Positions 47,554-59,746 are shown, counted from the stretch's first letter. The stretch: 64,000 bases of DNA from Sphingomonas sediminicola (GCF_014489515.1 NZ_CP060782.1:682001-746000), one strand, 5' to 3'. Translations and numbers: made by a program. Notes: generated from the letters alone by a model not told the origin.

Positions 47554-47907
47554 GCTGAGTTCCTTTGTGGGCACACGCCAAAATTGGCGCGGTGCCTGCT
47601 AGGAGACGTTAAAGAGGGAGGAAGGTGCGACTTAGCGCCAAAAACCGTCGATTGCGACTGGTAGCCACACGTAAATGGACTTCTATTCGGCAAATGACAA
47701 GTGGCAATCCCAAAATAAATTCAAGCAAACTCGCAATATAATTCATCCATGTTCGTTCAGAGATAACTAGTAAATCTGTACGAGATGCCTTATATCATCC
47801 TCGTAATCTGTTGATAAGTACGCATCCAAATGATTGGATAAGCTGTCTTGTCCTTCAGACCACGGGACGTTCAATCGGGAATGTTTCGGCAATCAGGACA
47901 TTTTCCC
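47554..47907. promoter_or_regulatory. AT-rich divergent control region of two cold-shock genes with two CCAA/TTGG dyads
   Basis: This 354-base stretch has no gene and is clearly more AT-rich than the rest of the window. It contains CGCCAA-AA-TTGGCG (47576-47589), 23 bases before the minus-strand start, and ATCCAA-ATGA-TTGGAT (47824-47839), 69 bases before the plus-strand start. The shared CCAA/TTGG arms suggest a common operator or a matching hairpin in the two 5' leaders. AT-rich text such as TTATATCATCC and TTGATAAG is promoter-like, but no -35/-10 pair is certain. Confidence 0.5.
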
Positions 47908-48114
47908 ATGAAATATTTTGGAACCGTCAAGTCGTTTGACGAGAAAACCGGTCACGGCTTCATCATTCCCGAAACCGGTGGCGAGGCTCTCCGGTTCGCG
48001 CAAGGCACGGGGTCCTGGACCCACGTAGCTCCGCCGCGGGCAGGCCAGCGCCTGTCGTACGATGTGCACCACACCAACGGTATGCCCAACGCCGTAAACC
48101 TCGCTACGATCTGA
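47908..48114 (+). CDS. Cold-shock-domain-like protein B
   Basis: The 68-residue protein starts MKYFGTVKSFDEKTGHGFII, so it keeps an RNP1-like K-x-G-H-G-F-I. It continues PETGGEALRFAQGTGSWTHV and GQRLSYDVHHTNGMPNAVNL. It is clearly a paralogue of the divergent protein at 47347 (same length, the shared GTVKSFD, GQRLSY and final NL motif). The ATG at 47908 was chosen because it aligns with the paralogue. It is probably a nucleic-acid chaperone. The leader contains a CCAA/TTGG dyad. Confidence 0.78.
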   Translation: MKYFGTVKSFDEKTGHGFIIPETGGEALRFAQGTGSWTHVAPPRAGQRLSYDVHHTNGMPNAVNLATI

Positions 48115-48168
48115 GCCGCGCTGCGACGCGTCCGGAAGCGAAACTGACCGAAGCTCACCTCCCGGGAT

Positions 48169-48621
48169 TTACTCCCGTGCCGGGCGGTCTCTCACGAGCA
48201 TTTCGTGGAGCATGCGCCACTGGCCGTCGGCTTCCTTCCGCCAGATCATGACGCCGCGATACCAGGTCGGCTGGTCGTTGCCGGCGGCGTAGCGGGCGCG
48301 GATCTGGACGTAGGCGAGGTTGCCCTGGATTTCGGTGCGGATGGGCTTGATCGCGGTGTCGTGAAGCGGGCCGAGCGTGCGCGCGACCTCCGTGAGCTCG
48401 GCGCGGCCGGTGACCGGCGCTCCATCACCTTCCTGGAACACGGCGTCCTTCGTATAGTCGCCGACCCAGGCCATCGGGTCATTGCCCTGGAGATGGGCAA
48501 TCAGCCTCGCTTCGGCCGCGCGAAGCTCTGCCGTCGCTGAGGGCGCAGCGGGCGCTTCTTCCTTTGCCGGTGAGCAGGACGTGGCCGCAGCCAGCGCGAC
48601 AAGCGCGATCATGAGCTTCAT
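48169..48621 (-). CDS. SnoaL/DUF4440-like lipoprotein
   Basis: The 150-residue protein has a lipoprotein-like signal (MKLMIALVALAAATSCSPAK, Cys near residue 17). A single NTF2-like domain follows: LRAAEARLIAHLQGNDPMAW, YTKDAVFQEG, then TEIQGNLAYVQIRARYAAG and WYRGVMIWRKEADGQWRMLH. This is the DUF4440/SnoaL pattern. The role is unknown; such domains can be enzymatic or ligand-binding. AAGGAGACG precedes the ATG. Confidence 0.78.
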   Translation of the reverse strand: MKLMIALVALAAATSCSPAKEEAPAAPSATAELRAAEARLIAHLQGNDPMAWVGDYTKDAVFQEGDGAPVTGRAELTEVARTLGPLHDTAIKPIRTEIQGNLAYVQIRARYAAGNDQPTWYRGVMIWRKEADGQWRMLHEMLVRDRPARE

Positions 48622-48717
48622 CGTCTCCTTCCCCTGACACGAAATGCCGAGCGCAGGCGAGCGCTTTTGCCGTAGCAGATGCGAACCAGTGCGTAGAGCC
48701 ATTGAACGCCGGTCGGC

Positions 48718-48933
48718 ATGCGAGCGAACAGTCTAAACCAAGCAGCGAGGGGCGTCAGGAAGCGAAGCTGGTCTGAAGCTCACCACGATTTGGTTTACAA
48801 ACCAGTCCGAGACCTCACCAGTGAAGAGCGGCGCAAAGTCGCATTTACGGCCGCACAAGCTTGGGGCGCCGATACCATATTCGATGACTTGGTTCGTGCA
48901 CTGACGACCAATGACAACTCTGCATTCGACTAA
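48718..48933 (+). CDS. Possible small protein (71 aa), weakly supported
   Basis: This frame encodes a basic first half and an acidic, helical end with LTSEERRKVAFTAAQAWGAD and DDLVRALTTNDNSAFD. The composition is protein-like and AT-richer than the neighbours. There is no clear ribosome site and I recognise no family. It may be a real small gene or a chance open frame between the lipoprotein and uvrA. Confidence 0.3.
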   Translation: MRANSLNQAARGVRKRSWSEAHHDLVYKPVRDLTSEERRKVAFTAAQAWGADTIFDDLVRALTTNDNSAFD

Positions 48934-48946
48934 CTGGCAGCGGTTC

Positions 48947-51931
<2,985 letters not shown>

Positions 51932-51943
51932 CAGCCGGTTTTC

Positions 51944-51958
51944 GTTCCGTTTATGTTC
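51944..51958 (-). promoter_or_regulatory. Alphaproteobacterial LexA (SOS) box upstream of uvrA
   Basis: GTTC-CGTTTAT-GTTC is an exact match to the direct-repeat LexA operator of alphaproteobacteria (GTTC-N7-GTTC). It starts 13 bases before the uvrA ATG in the 196-base divergent space shared with the M13 peptidase gene, where a repressor would block uvrA transcription until DNA damage. Confidence 0.85.
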
Positions 51959-52127
51959 TGGTTAAACGAGCCACCGCTGATGGTCAACGCGGCTTATCCG
52001 AATGTGGGTGCGGCGGATGGATTCCGCAACTCATCGACGCCAGCCGCACCTTTGTCGACGGCGGGTGGCGGCTCCGCGCTCGAGTGGAGAACTAGCTCCA
52101 ATCAAATCAAGCGTTTGGGGGCAAGTC

Positions 52128-54188
52128 ATGATTCTCCGTTCTTCTCGCCGTGCGCCGCGTCTTTGCGCGATGCTGCTCGCGTGCAGCGCCGTCGGAGCGG
52201 TTTCCGCGTCGGCTCAACCGCCGGCATCCGCCGTATCCACAACCGAAATGGCAGGATCGGCGCGCGTTCACTTCGGCACTTGGGGCGTCGACCTCTCGAC
52301 CCGCGATCTCTCGGTGAAGCCGGGCGACGACTTCCAGCGCTACGCCGCGGGCAAGTGGATGGACGAGACCGACATTCCTGCCGACAAGTCGTCGAACAGC
52401 ATCGGCTCCGAGATGAGCGATCGCAACCAGGAGCAGCTGCGCGAGATCGTCATGGGCGCCCCAGCCGACAGCCAGCTCGGCGCCTTTTACAAGAGCTACA
52501 TGAACGAGGCGCTGCTCGAGCAACTCGACATGAAGCCTCTGCAGACCGACCTCGCCCGCGTTGACGCGATCCAGAACAAGGATCAGTTCCGAAGCTTCAT
52601 GGCGTCGACGGTCAAGGACTTCGGATCGACCTTGTTCACCCTGCAGGTCATCCCGGATCTCGACAATCCAACGATCAACATCCTCGCCGTTGGAACGTCC
52701 GGAATGGGCCTGCCGGACCGCGATTATTATCTGCTGGACAAGTACAAGCCGCAGCGCGACGCCTATCGCGCTTACATCGAGCGGACTCTCGGCCTGGTCG
52801 GCACGGCCGATACGTCCGCCAAGGCCGACCAGATCATGGCCTTCGAGACGGAAATAGCGAAGTTTTCGTGGAGCCAGGCCGATCTTCGCGACATCGACAA
52901 GCTGAACAACCCGATGACCCCGGCTCAGCTGGCTGCGTACGCGCCGGGGATCGACTGGAACCGGTATTTGACCGAGTCCGAGACGATGGCGCCGAAGATC
53001 CTCGTCGCCGACAACACCGCGATCAAGGCGCTGGCAGCCCTCTACGCGAAGACTCCGCTTGAGACGCTCAAGACCTGGCAGCGCTTCAAGGTTGCGAGCC
53101 AGGCCGCGCCCTATCTCTCCAAGAGGTTCGTCGACAGCAATTTCGAGTTCTCGAAGGTGCTGACCGGCGCGAAGGAGCTTCGGCCACGCTGGCGCCGCGG
53201 CATCGACCAGGTCGACGGCCGCCTCGGCGAGCTTCTCGGCCAGACCTATGTCGAGCGGTATTTCCCGGCGCAGTCGAAGGCGATGATGGAGCAGCTCGTC
53301 CAGAACCTGAAGCTGGCTGCCGCCGAGCGCATCAAGGCCAACAGCTGGATGGAGGAGTCGACCAAGCAGGCGGCGCTGAAAAAGCTGGCCAAGATGGACG
53401 TGATGGTCGGTTATCCCGAGAAATTCCGAGACTATTCGAAGCTCGAAATGCGGCCCGACGACCTTTACGGCAACGTGAAGCGTAGCTCAGCATTTGAGTG
53501 GGAGTATCAGCTCGCGGACCTCGGCAAGCCGGTCGACCGGAAGAAGTGGGCCATGAGCCCCGCGACCGTTAATGCCTATAACGGCGGGCTCGAGAACAAG
53601 ATCGTCTTCCCGGCCGGAATCCTCCAGCCGCCGCTGTTCGATCCGACGGCGGACGCCGCCGTCAACTACGGCGCCATCGGCTCGGTGATCGGTCACGAGA
53701 TCATGCATGGCTTCGACGACCAAGGCCGCAAGATCGACGAGAATGGCGCGGTCCGGGACTGGTGGACGAAAGCGGATGCCGAGCGGTTCAAGGCGCTCAC
53801 GACGGAGCTGGGTAAGCAATACGCCTCTTACGAAGCGGCTCCTGGCGTCTTCATCAACGGCGACCTGACGATGGGCGAGAACATCGGCGACATGTCGGGG
53901 CTGGAAGTCGCGCACCTGGCGTACAAGATGTCGCTGAACGGCAGGGAGCCGCCGGTTATCGACGGCCTCACCGGTGACCAGCGCTTTTTCCTGGCATACG
54001 CGCAGGGATGGCGCGGCGAACAACGCGACGAGTCAATCAAGACGCAAGTCGCGTCCGATCCGCACAGCCCGCGGCGATATCGCATCATCGGGCCGTTGCG
54101 GAACCTCGACGCCTGGTACGCGGCATTCGGTATCGGGCCGGATTCAAAGTTTTACATCGCCCCGGACAAGCGCGTCCGGATCTGGTGA
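52128..54188 (+). CDS. M13 family zinc endopeptidase (PepO/neprilysin-like), secreted
   Basis: The 686-residue protein has an N-terminal signal peptide (about residues 1-27, ending VSASAQ). The M13 domains follow: KPGDDFQRYAAGKWMDETDI near residue 65 and the zinc motif VIGHEIMHGFDDQGRKIDEN near residue 522. The third ligand Glu is in TMGENIGDMSG near residue 582, and the C-terminal FYIAPDKRVRIW ends as in other M13 enzymes. It would degrade peptides outside the cytoplasm. It is divergent from uvrA and followed by a terminator. Confidence 0.92.
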   Translation: MILRSSRRAPRLCAMLLACSAVGAVSASAQPPASAVSTTEMAGSARVHFGTWGVDLSTRDLSVKPGDDFQRYAAGKWMDETDIPADKSSNSIGSEMSDRNQEQLREIVMGAPADSQLGAFYKSYMNEALLEQLDMKPLQTDLARVDAIQNKDQFRSFMASTVKDFGSTLFTLQVIPDLDNPTINILAVGTSGMGLPDRDYYLLDKYKPQRDAYRAYIERTLGLVGTADTSAKADQIMAFETEIAKFSWSQADLRDIDKLNNPMTPAQLAAYAPGIDWNRYLTESETMAPKILVADNTAIKALAALYAKTPLETLKTWQRFKVASQAAPYLSKRFVDSNFEFSKVLTGAKELRPRWRRGIDQVDGRLGELLGQTYVERYFPAQSKAMMEQLVQNLKLAAAERIKANSWMEESTKQAALKKLAKMDVMVGYPEKFRDYSKLEMRPDDLYGNVKRSSAFEWEYQLADLGKPVDRKKWAMSPATVNAYNGGLENKIVFPAGILQPPLFDPTADAAVNYGAIGSVIGHEIMHGFDDQGRKIDENGAVRDWWTKADAERFKALTTELGKQYASYEAAPGVFINGDLTMGENIGDMSGLEVAHLAYKMSLNGREPPVIDGLTGDQRFFLAYAQGWRGEQRDESIKTQVASDPHSPRRYRIIGPLRNLDAWYAAFGIGPDSKFYIAPDKRVRIW

Positions 54189-54221
54189 TCGGCAGCTCGT
54201 TCCCCGACTGCCGAGGGGAGT

Positions 54222-54262
54222 GCGCGGTCGAGCATCGTCGGCCGCGCGCTTCCTTTTCCTTT
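54222..54262 (+). terminator. Terminator between the M13 peptidase and PhyH genes
   Basis: GCGCGG (54222-54227) pairs with CCGCGC (54242-54247) and is followed by TTCCTTTTCCTTT. It lies 33 bases after the M13 stop and a few bases before the converging dioxygenase stop. Confidence 0.65.
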
Positions 54263-54265
54263 AGG

Positions 54266-55323
54266 CTATAGAGGCCAACGACCTGCGGACTGCCAGTGCT
54301 GCTTCGCCCAGCCGCGCCGGTCCATCCAATCCACGATCTTCTGCAACCACTCGGCGCGGCGCATGGCGATCGGCTTCCATGAAAGCAGGTCCAGCCCCGT
54401 CCACGGGAGGAATGGTGAACGCCTGCTGTATGCCCAGATCTCGATACGCAGGGTAGGCCGGTCCGACGAGGCGCGTGCGTGGAATCCGCAGGTATCGACC
54501 GCCACCAAGGTGTTCGCGGGGACGCTGAAATGCGTCGGCTGGGGAAGTCCGAGCTCAGGCAGTTCTTCTGGCGAAATTCGGAACGATCCGCGTTGCGAAA
54601 GACGATCGCCGGTCTTCAGGACCTCGACGCTTTTTCGGTGTTCCCATGAGATCCGCTCGTCCGAGAGGCGGTGCGAGCCCGCGACGTAGGTCAACGGGCG
54701 TCCGTCCTCCGGCACGTCGGTGAGGAATATCCAGGCTTTGAGCGAGGGCTGGAACGTGTCTGAATGCAGCTGAAGCTGCGGGTCCGGCGGGCCGTCGGAA
54801 ACGCCCCCGGCAATCGCCTGGAGATAGTAAAGCGGCGTGCTTCGGGTGCTCGCCACGTAGGCCATAAGGCCCTTCCAATTCGCGCTGTCCAGGACAGCGG
54901 CGAGGCCTGGCAGGCGGCGCAAAACGCGCGGCCCGATCGGGATGCGCGTAGTGACAGTGTCGCCCTGCTGCTGGCTGCGGCATTCCAGCCTGGGATCGAG
55001 CAATTCCGTCTGAATTTCCTCGAGCAGGCGAGGCGGAAGGAAGTCGCGCACGACGACGAAACCGTTTCGGTCGAACTGTTCCTTCCAGTCGGCCGGAAGG
55101 CGTTGGGCGAGGCGCGCACGGCGCGAGCGGGCCAGAGCATGCGCCAGCTTGAGACGCCAAACATGCAGTCCGGAGGCATTCAGTCGCTGCGAACCGAGGA
55201 TCGGATTGTCCGCGAAGCTCTTTGCCCGGTGAGCAAAGCCAGGACCCAGAACGGCGCACGCCACCATTGAGATCCGGCTCGCGCGGGAGGTGCGGGTAGT
55301 GCGACGACTTTGATCGGGCCCAT
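54266..55323 (-). CDS. PhyH-type Fe(II)/2-oxoglutarate dioxygenase, one frameshift
   Basis: Restoring one base at 55225-55227 extends the protein upstream to an ATG at 55323 (MGPIKVVALPAPPARAGSQW) with AAGGAAGC just before it, giving about 352 residues. The join reads LLTGAKSFADNPILGSQRLN. The iron site is visible: H-x-D in LQLHSDTFQ near residue 200, and the distal His in VDTCGFHARAS with Arg in TLRIEIW. This is the phytanoyl-CoA dioxygenase superfamily, which hydroxylates diverse small molecules. The substrate is unknown. Confidence 0.83.
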
Positions 55324-55422
55324 CGCTTCCTTAGGAAGTGATCCAGCATCCGATTCTAATTGTTCTGGTAATATTCGGGCCGAACTGAACACTGTACCGA
55401 TCTGAGTTCGAGTATTTGAGGA

Positions 55423-55713
55423 ATGATCGATCATATAATCGTCGCGATCCTGATCCAACTCATTGTGAGATTTATTTCAGGAAGTTGGACCGCTGGCACC
55501 GCAGCGGCATTCACCTGGTTCCTTTCGAGGGAGATCGCCCAAGCGGAGTATCGCTGGATCGAGCAGTTCGGCGGAGGGCTGCGCGCGAACATGCCTTGGT
55601 GGGGCGGGCTCGATTTACGCGTTTGGCAGAAGCCCGATCCATGGCTCGACTGGATCGTGCCGACCGGCGTTTGCGTTGCAGTCGCGGTCGCGGCGCGCAG
55701 GATCAAGCGATAG
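55423..55713 (+). CDS. Small membrane protein of unknown function
   Basis: The 96-residue protein has an N-terminal amphipathic to hydrophobic helix (MIDHIIVAILIQLIVRFISG), a short helix around WFLSREIAQAEYRWIEQFGG, a Trp-rich loop (MPWWGGLDLRVWQKPDPW) and a C-terminal hydrophobic helix ending ARRIKR. Two transmembrane spans are likely. It converges on the Slam gene with six bases between stops. The function is unknown. Confidence 0.65.
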   Translation: MIDHIIVAILIQLIVRFISGSWTAGTAAAFTWFLSREIAQAEYRWIEQFGGGLRANMPWWGGLDLRVWQKPDPWLDWIVPTGVCVAVAVAARRIKR

Positions 55714-55719
55714 GGTCGG

Positions 55720-57031
55720 CTAGAACGGACGAACCACTCCGAACTCCGTCCGAGTGCGCTTGAAATCGTGAAATTCGATCGTGCTGTGATTCCGTTCGAT
55801 CACCAGCCGCGTGACCGGAGCGAAGCCGGCGAAGGTAAACTGGCGCAGGGTCGCGCCCAGACTCAACCGATAGTAACGGTCGCTGCGCTTATCGGGGAAG
55901 AGCGCGAGGCGATCGTCTGCCCGAAGCCGGCCGAAATCCACTCCTGCCGTAAATGTCGTTCGGCCAATGTCGCGCCACGCCATCACGCCCGCTCGCCAGC
56001 CGCGCGTGGAGTATGCGGGGTCCCTCGCAACCTCCCGGTCGGCGGACAAACTGAGCGCGGCGCCCATGGACGCGGACAAGGCGCGTTCGAATGCGATCTC
56101 GCCCGAGAAGCGCTTGCCGTCCTGCAGATCGTTCTGCTGATTGTTGTTGAGCGTCGCGCTCGCTCCGATCCGCAACTGGCTTCGACCATCTACCGGTAGG
56201 GTCCAGGTTCCCTTCACCCGTGCGGAGCGGAGATACGGGTCCTGCCCGAACCATCGCTGGGTAGCGCCAAGCTCCAGCTGGACGCGGCTTCGGCCGGCAA
56301 GGAACTCGGGCCCGGCCGCCACGTCGAGCGCAATGTCGTTGAATTCCGACTTCTTGTAGAGGTCTGCGAACCCGCTCGCGCGAACCAATATGCTTGATCC
56401 CTCGCCGAGGCCGAACCGGCGGTAGGCTTGCCCCGTAGCGCGAGTCCGAGTCCGGACTTGGCTTTGCTGTCGTCATCGATCTCGAAGTCGCCGAGAACTG
56501 TCCCGAGCGTGTCCGACCGGGTTGACCGACTGATGTTGCTGTCGGGAGCAATCGTGATCTCGAGGCTTGCGCCCATCGGGCGAGCGCTGCGCAGAGCATC
56601 CGAATATCGGTCGACGAGACGAGCGACCCTCGATGGCAGCCCTGATGCCTGAGCCGAGCGTAGTTCGCGCCAGGCAGCGTCCTTGTCCCCATTAGGTCGA
56701 GCGCGCGCGCGAGTTCCAGCCGCGCGCCGATGGCGTCCGGGCGCTCGTCCAGGAGCGTCCGGAACAGGGTTGCCGCGCTTTCCAACTGCCCAGCCTTGGC
56801 CAGCAATTTGGCGTGCCGGAACAGGGCCTCGGCGCGGACCTGCTTGTTCGGATCGTGCGCGAGCGCTTCGTATGCTGCCTCCGCAACGCGAATGTCTCCC
56901 CGTTCCTGCGCCGCATCCGCCAGCGAAAAGACCTGTTCCATGTTGAGCCGGATCGTGCGCGGGGCCCCGGCCGGAGCCGCTGGCGCTGCCAAGGCCGCGA
57001 CCGCACCGGCGAGTTCAAGCCAGGGTTCCAC
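55720..57031 (-). CDS. Slam-type surface lipoprotein assembly modulator, two frameshifts
   Basis: Restoring one base at 56687-56690 and one at 56431-56434 gives about 437 residues. The N-terminal third is TPR-like (FSLADAAQERGDIRVAEAAY, FRHAKLLAKAGQLESAATLF, LDLMGDKDAAWRELRSAQAS). The C-terminal two thirds form a beta barrel with alternating aromatic and polar strands, ending TRTEFGVVRPF with a terminal Phe as for outer membrane proteins. This is the layout of Slam (DUF560), which moves lipoproteins to the outer face of the outer membrane. The two preceding genes encode the probable clients. The GTG start at 57031 gives a signal-like N-terminus. Confidence 0.8.
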
Positions 57032-57040
57032 GGGCAGGCC

Positions 57041-58033
57041 TCAATTGCCCCGCTTGGCGATCCAGGCGCCGAAGGCCTGGTGGGTCTGGCCGTCCGGGGT
57101 AACGGACTCGCCGCCCCTGTCGAACACGAACGGCAACGCCCAGGCGCCGATCGTCTCCTCGGCAGACGGACCCGTGAATCTTCCGAGGAAGAAGTTCTGG
57201 CCAAGGGCATTGGTGTCGAATCTGCCCGAATATGTCGTGCTTCCCGCGGAATAGACCGTGTCCCGGAACGCCCAGGTCCCGATCTCCACGGGATTCATGC
57301 CGTCGGGTAGCGAGAGGGTCATCGAACCGCCGAGAGTCCCCGCACCGAAGTTGAAGTTCAGCTCGACGGTCCCGTCTACGTTGAGCGGGAAATAGCCGCC
57401 GTAAAGATTGTCGGCGACCATGATGTCCGTGCTACCTGCGGAATAGCCTTGAAAGGTTGCAGAGCCCGTCGTTGGGACGGCGCCTTCGGGGGTCGGGATG
57501 CCGAACGCGACGTAACCCCAGCGCGAGGCCGCGGACGAGCCCCAGCTTCCGAGCTCAGAATAAGTGAAGCCCCGATCCCTCGCGCTCGTAGTTACCAGGA
57601 ACGCGAGGTTCATCGCGACGTCTTGCGGCTGGAAGTAATTGTTGTCCGACGTCGGGCCGACGATGCCCTTGTAGTGGACAAGTTGGTCCCAGCCGGCGCC
57701 CGGAAGCTCGATCTCGTAATAGCCGCCCGCGTTGTACCGGATGTGCGCCTGGTCGCCGTCGTTGGTCGAGATCGGTCCGAACGTCGCGGTCTTGCTGTCG
57801 TAGGTGTCGAGGTTGCCGCCCGGGCCAGCGACCGAGGCTCCGACCGACGCATATTCGATTGGCGCTGGGTTGGCGAAGATCCTGACCGGCGGCGGTGTTG
57901 GTGGAGGCGGAGGCGGAGGCGGTGGGGTAGGCGTGGACGCAACACTCGTTCCGCCACCACCGCTGCCTCCGCACGCCGACAAGGCGAGTCCCGCGGCTGC
58001 TGCGAACATCCAGCGATTTGACCTGCTCGTCAT
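57041..58033 (-). CDS. Surface lipoprotein candidate B (TbpB-like beta-barrel domain)
   Basis: The 330-residue protein has a lipoprotein signal (FAAAAGLALSACGG, Cys near residue 20), a Pro-rich spacer and a beta-rich domain with LNFNFGAGTLGGSMTLSLPD, then TYSGRFDTNALGQNFFLGRF and TGPSAEETIGAWALPFVF. The G-x-F-x-G-P-x-A-E-E-x-x-G motif matches the conserved C-terminal barrel of transferrin-binding-protein-B-like lipoproteins. Its ATG overlaps the stop of its paralogue (TGATG) and it lies 9 bases before the Slam gene. It is probably displayed on the cell surface; the ligand is unknown and need not be transferrin. Confidence 0.8.
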   Translation of the reverse strand: MTSRSNRWMFAAAAGLALSACGGSGGGGTSVASTPTPPPPPPPPPTPPPVRIFANPAPIEYASVGASVAGPGGNLDTYDSKTATFGPISTNDGDQAHIRYNAGGYYEIELPGAGWDQLVHYKGIVGPTSDNNYFQPQDVAMNLAFLVTTSARDRGFTYSELGSWGSSAASRWGYVAFGIPTPEGAVPTTGSATFQGYSAGSTDIMVADNLYGGYFPLNVDGTVELNFNFGAGTLGGSMTLSLPDGMNPVEIGTWAFRDTVYSAGSTTYSGRFDTNALGQNFFLGRFTGPSAEETIGAWALPFVFDRGGESVTPDGQTHQAFGAWIAKRGN

Positions 58034-58994
58034 CACTGCCCCTTTTGGCGATCCACGCGCCGATCGCCTGATGAGTGCCGTCCTGAAAATTGAATGGGAC
58101 CGCCCAAGCGCCAATGGTTTCCTCCGCGCTCGGTCCCGTGAACCGGCCGAGGAAGAAGTTGTTGCCGGACAGGCTGGTGTCGAAGCGACCGGAATAGGAT
58201 GTGCTTCCAGGTGAGAAAACGGTCTGGACGAAGTTGTAGTCGCCGACTGGCACCGGGCCCCATCCGCTACTCAGGGCCATCGACATGGAGCCGCCGAGCG
58301 TTCCAGCGCCAAAGTCGAAATTCAGCGCGACCGTTCCTTCGACGGCGATAGGAAAACCGCAGTCGCAGGATGTAGCCGGGAGGTCTGTCGCACCGAGGAT
58401 CTGACCCTGGAAACTTGCGGCGCCGGTGACGGGAACACCATCCGCGGGAGTGGGCGTTCCGAAAGCAACGAAGCCCATGTCGACCGTCTGAGCAAAGTCC
58501 AGGTCAGGCCGGGCCCACTTCGCCATCTCCGAGTAGCGGTAGCCGCTGTTTCGGGAACCGGTGATGACGAACGACCGGTTCATCTGCGATTGCAGCTCGA
58601 AGACGGTGTTGCCGGAGGTCGGATTGGTGATGGAGTCGTCGTGAATCAGCCGGGAGAATCCATCACCGGGCAGCTGCACTTCATAAAAACCGTCCGCTGT
58701 GTAGCGAATTTTCGGCTGACTGGATTCCGCGCTCGTTATCCCCGTGAATTGAACGTCGTAGGGAGGGGTGGAGAGGTCGCCGATGTTGGACCAGACCCCG
58801 ACGGATGCGTAATCCTGCGGCGTTGGATTGGTGAAGATCGTGACAGCCTCTGCCTGGGGCGGCGGAGGCGGTGGCGGCGGAGGAAGCGGCGTCGGCTCCG
58901 GCCGGAACGCGGTGCCGGTGCCACCGCCACCGCACGCGCTGAGTGCCAAGGCGGCAGAGGCCGCGAACAGCTTCGTTGCACCTCGAATTTCCAT
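58033..58994 (-). CDS. Surface lipoprotein candidate A (paralogue of B), one frameshift at its end
   Basis: The protein starts MEIRGATKLFAASAALALSA with the lipid Cys next, after a GGAGG site. It then has a Pro-rich spacer and a TbpB-like domain with LNFDFGAGTLGGSMSMALSS, YSGRFDTSLSGNNFFLGRFT and GPSAEETIGAWAVPFNF. As given it would read on into the next gene; one base restored in the C4 run at 58039-58042 ends it at AIGAWIAKRGQ, parallel to the end of B, with about 320 residues. It has an extra C-D-C pair (PATSCDCGFP) absent from B. Confidence 0.8.
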
Positions 58995-59091
58995 TTCGTC
59001 CTCCCGCAATGCGGAAGTTCGAGAGGTATAGCGGTCGCGGCCTGACCACGATGATGATCTGCCGATGTTTTCATGATCATCTCGTGATGGC

Positions 59092-59625
59092 TCAAAGCAG
59101 GGCGAAGTCGGCCACCTCCTCATAATGCGGGCCGTGCCGTGACAGCTTGCTTTCGAAAAGGATGAAGCGGTCGACGTCGAAGGGCTCCGAATGCAGGTCG
59201 GAAGTGCGTCGCAGGAAGGCATCCACCGCTTCCGAGTTGCGGCGGTTCCAGCGTGCGAGCGTGATGTGTGGCAAGAAAACTCGATGCTCCGGTTCCAGCC
59301 CGACCTGCTGAAGCGCGCGCTCGACCTTGGCGGCGAGGCCGACAACCGGCGTTTTCGGTTCGATACCCGCCCACAAAGCGCCGCCGTTCCGCTTCTCGAA
59401 TTTGCCGGTGCTGCTGATGCGGATCTGGAAGTTCGACGAGCGAACGCGATCAAGTGCGGCGGCGATGTCGTTCGCCACCGGACGCTCGACTTCTCCAATA
59501 AACCGTAACGTCAAATGAAGTTGCTCGTCGCCAACCCAGCGCAGCGCAGGACTGTCGTCCATCGCGTCGATCAGCAGGTCACGGGCGTCTTCGGGCGGCC
59601 GGATAGCTACGAACAACCGGTGCAT
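59092..59625 (-). CDS. thpR: RNA 2',3'-cyclic phosphodiesterase (2'-5' RNA ligase family)
   Basis: The 177-residue protein has the two H-x-T/S-x motifs of the 2H phosphoesterase fold: QLHLTLRFIGEV near residue 35 and FLPHITLARW near residue 119. It begins MHRLFVAIRPPEDARDLL as ThpR does. It would open 2',3'-cyclic phosphates on RNA and in vitro can join 2'-5' linkages; the physiological substrate is unclear. Length is normal. Confidence 0.92.
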   Translation of the reverse strand: MHRLFVAIRPPEDARDLLIDAMDDSPALRWVGDEQLHLTLRFIGEVERPVANDIAAALDRVRSSNFQIRISSTGKFEKRNGGALWAGIEPKTPVVGLAAKVERALQQVGLEPEHRVFLPHITLARWNRRNSEAVDAFLRRTSDLHSEPFDVDRFILFESKLSRHGPHYEEVADFALL

Positions 59626-59746
59626 TGCTTCCTTTCATCCAGATGAACGGTTGTTCAATCTGTCCGGTTTCGCTTGAAAGCCCTTCTAGTATCCACGATA
59701 TTCGTTTCGGGAGCACGGGCCCTTAGCCCGTCCGATAGGAGAGAGA

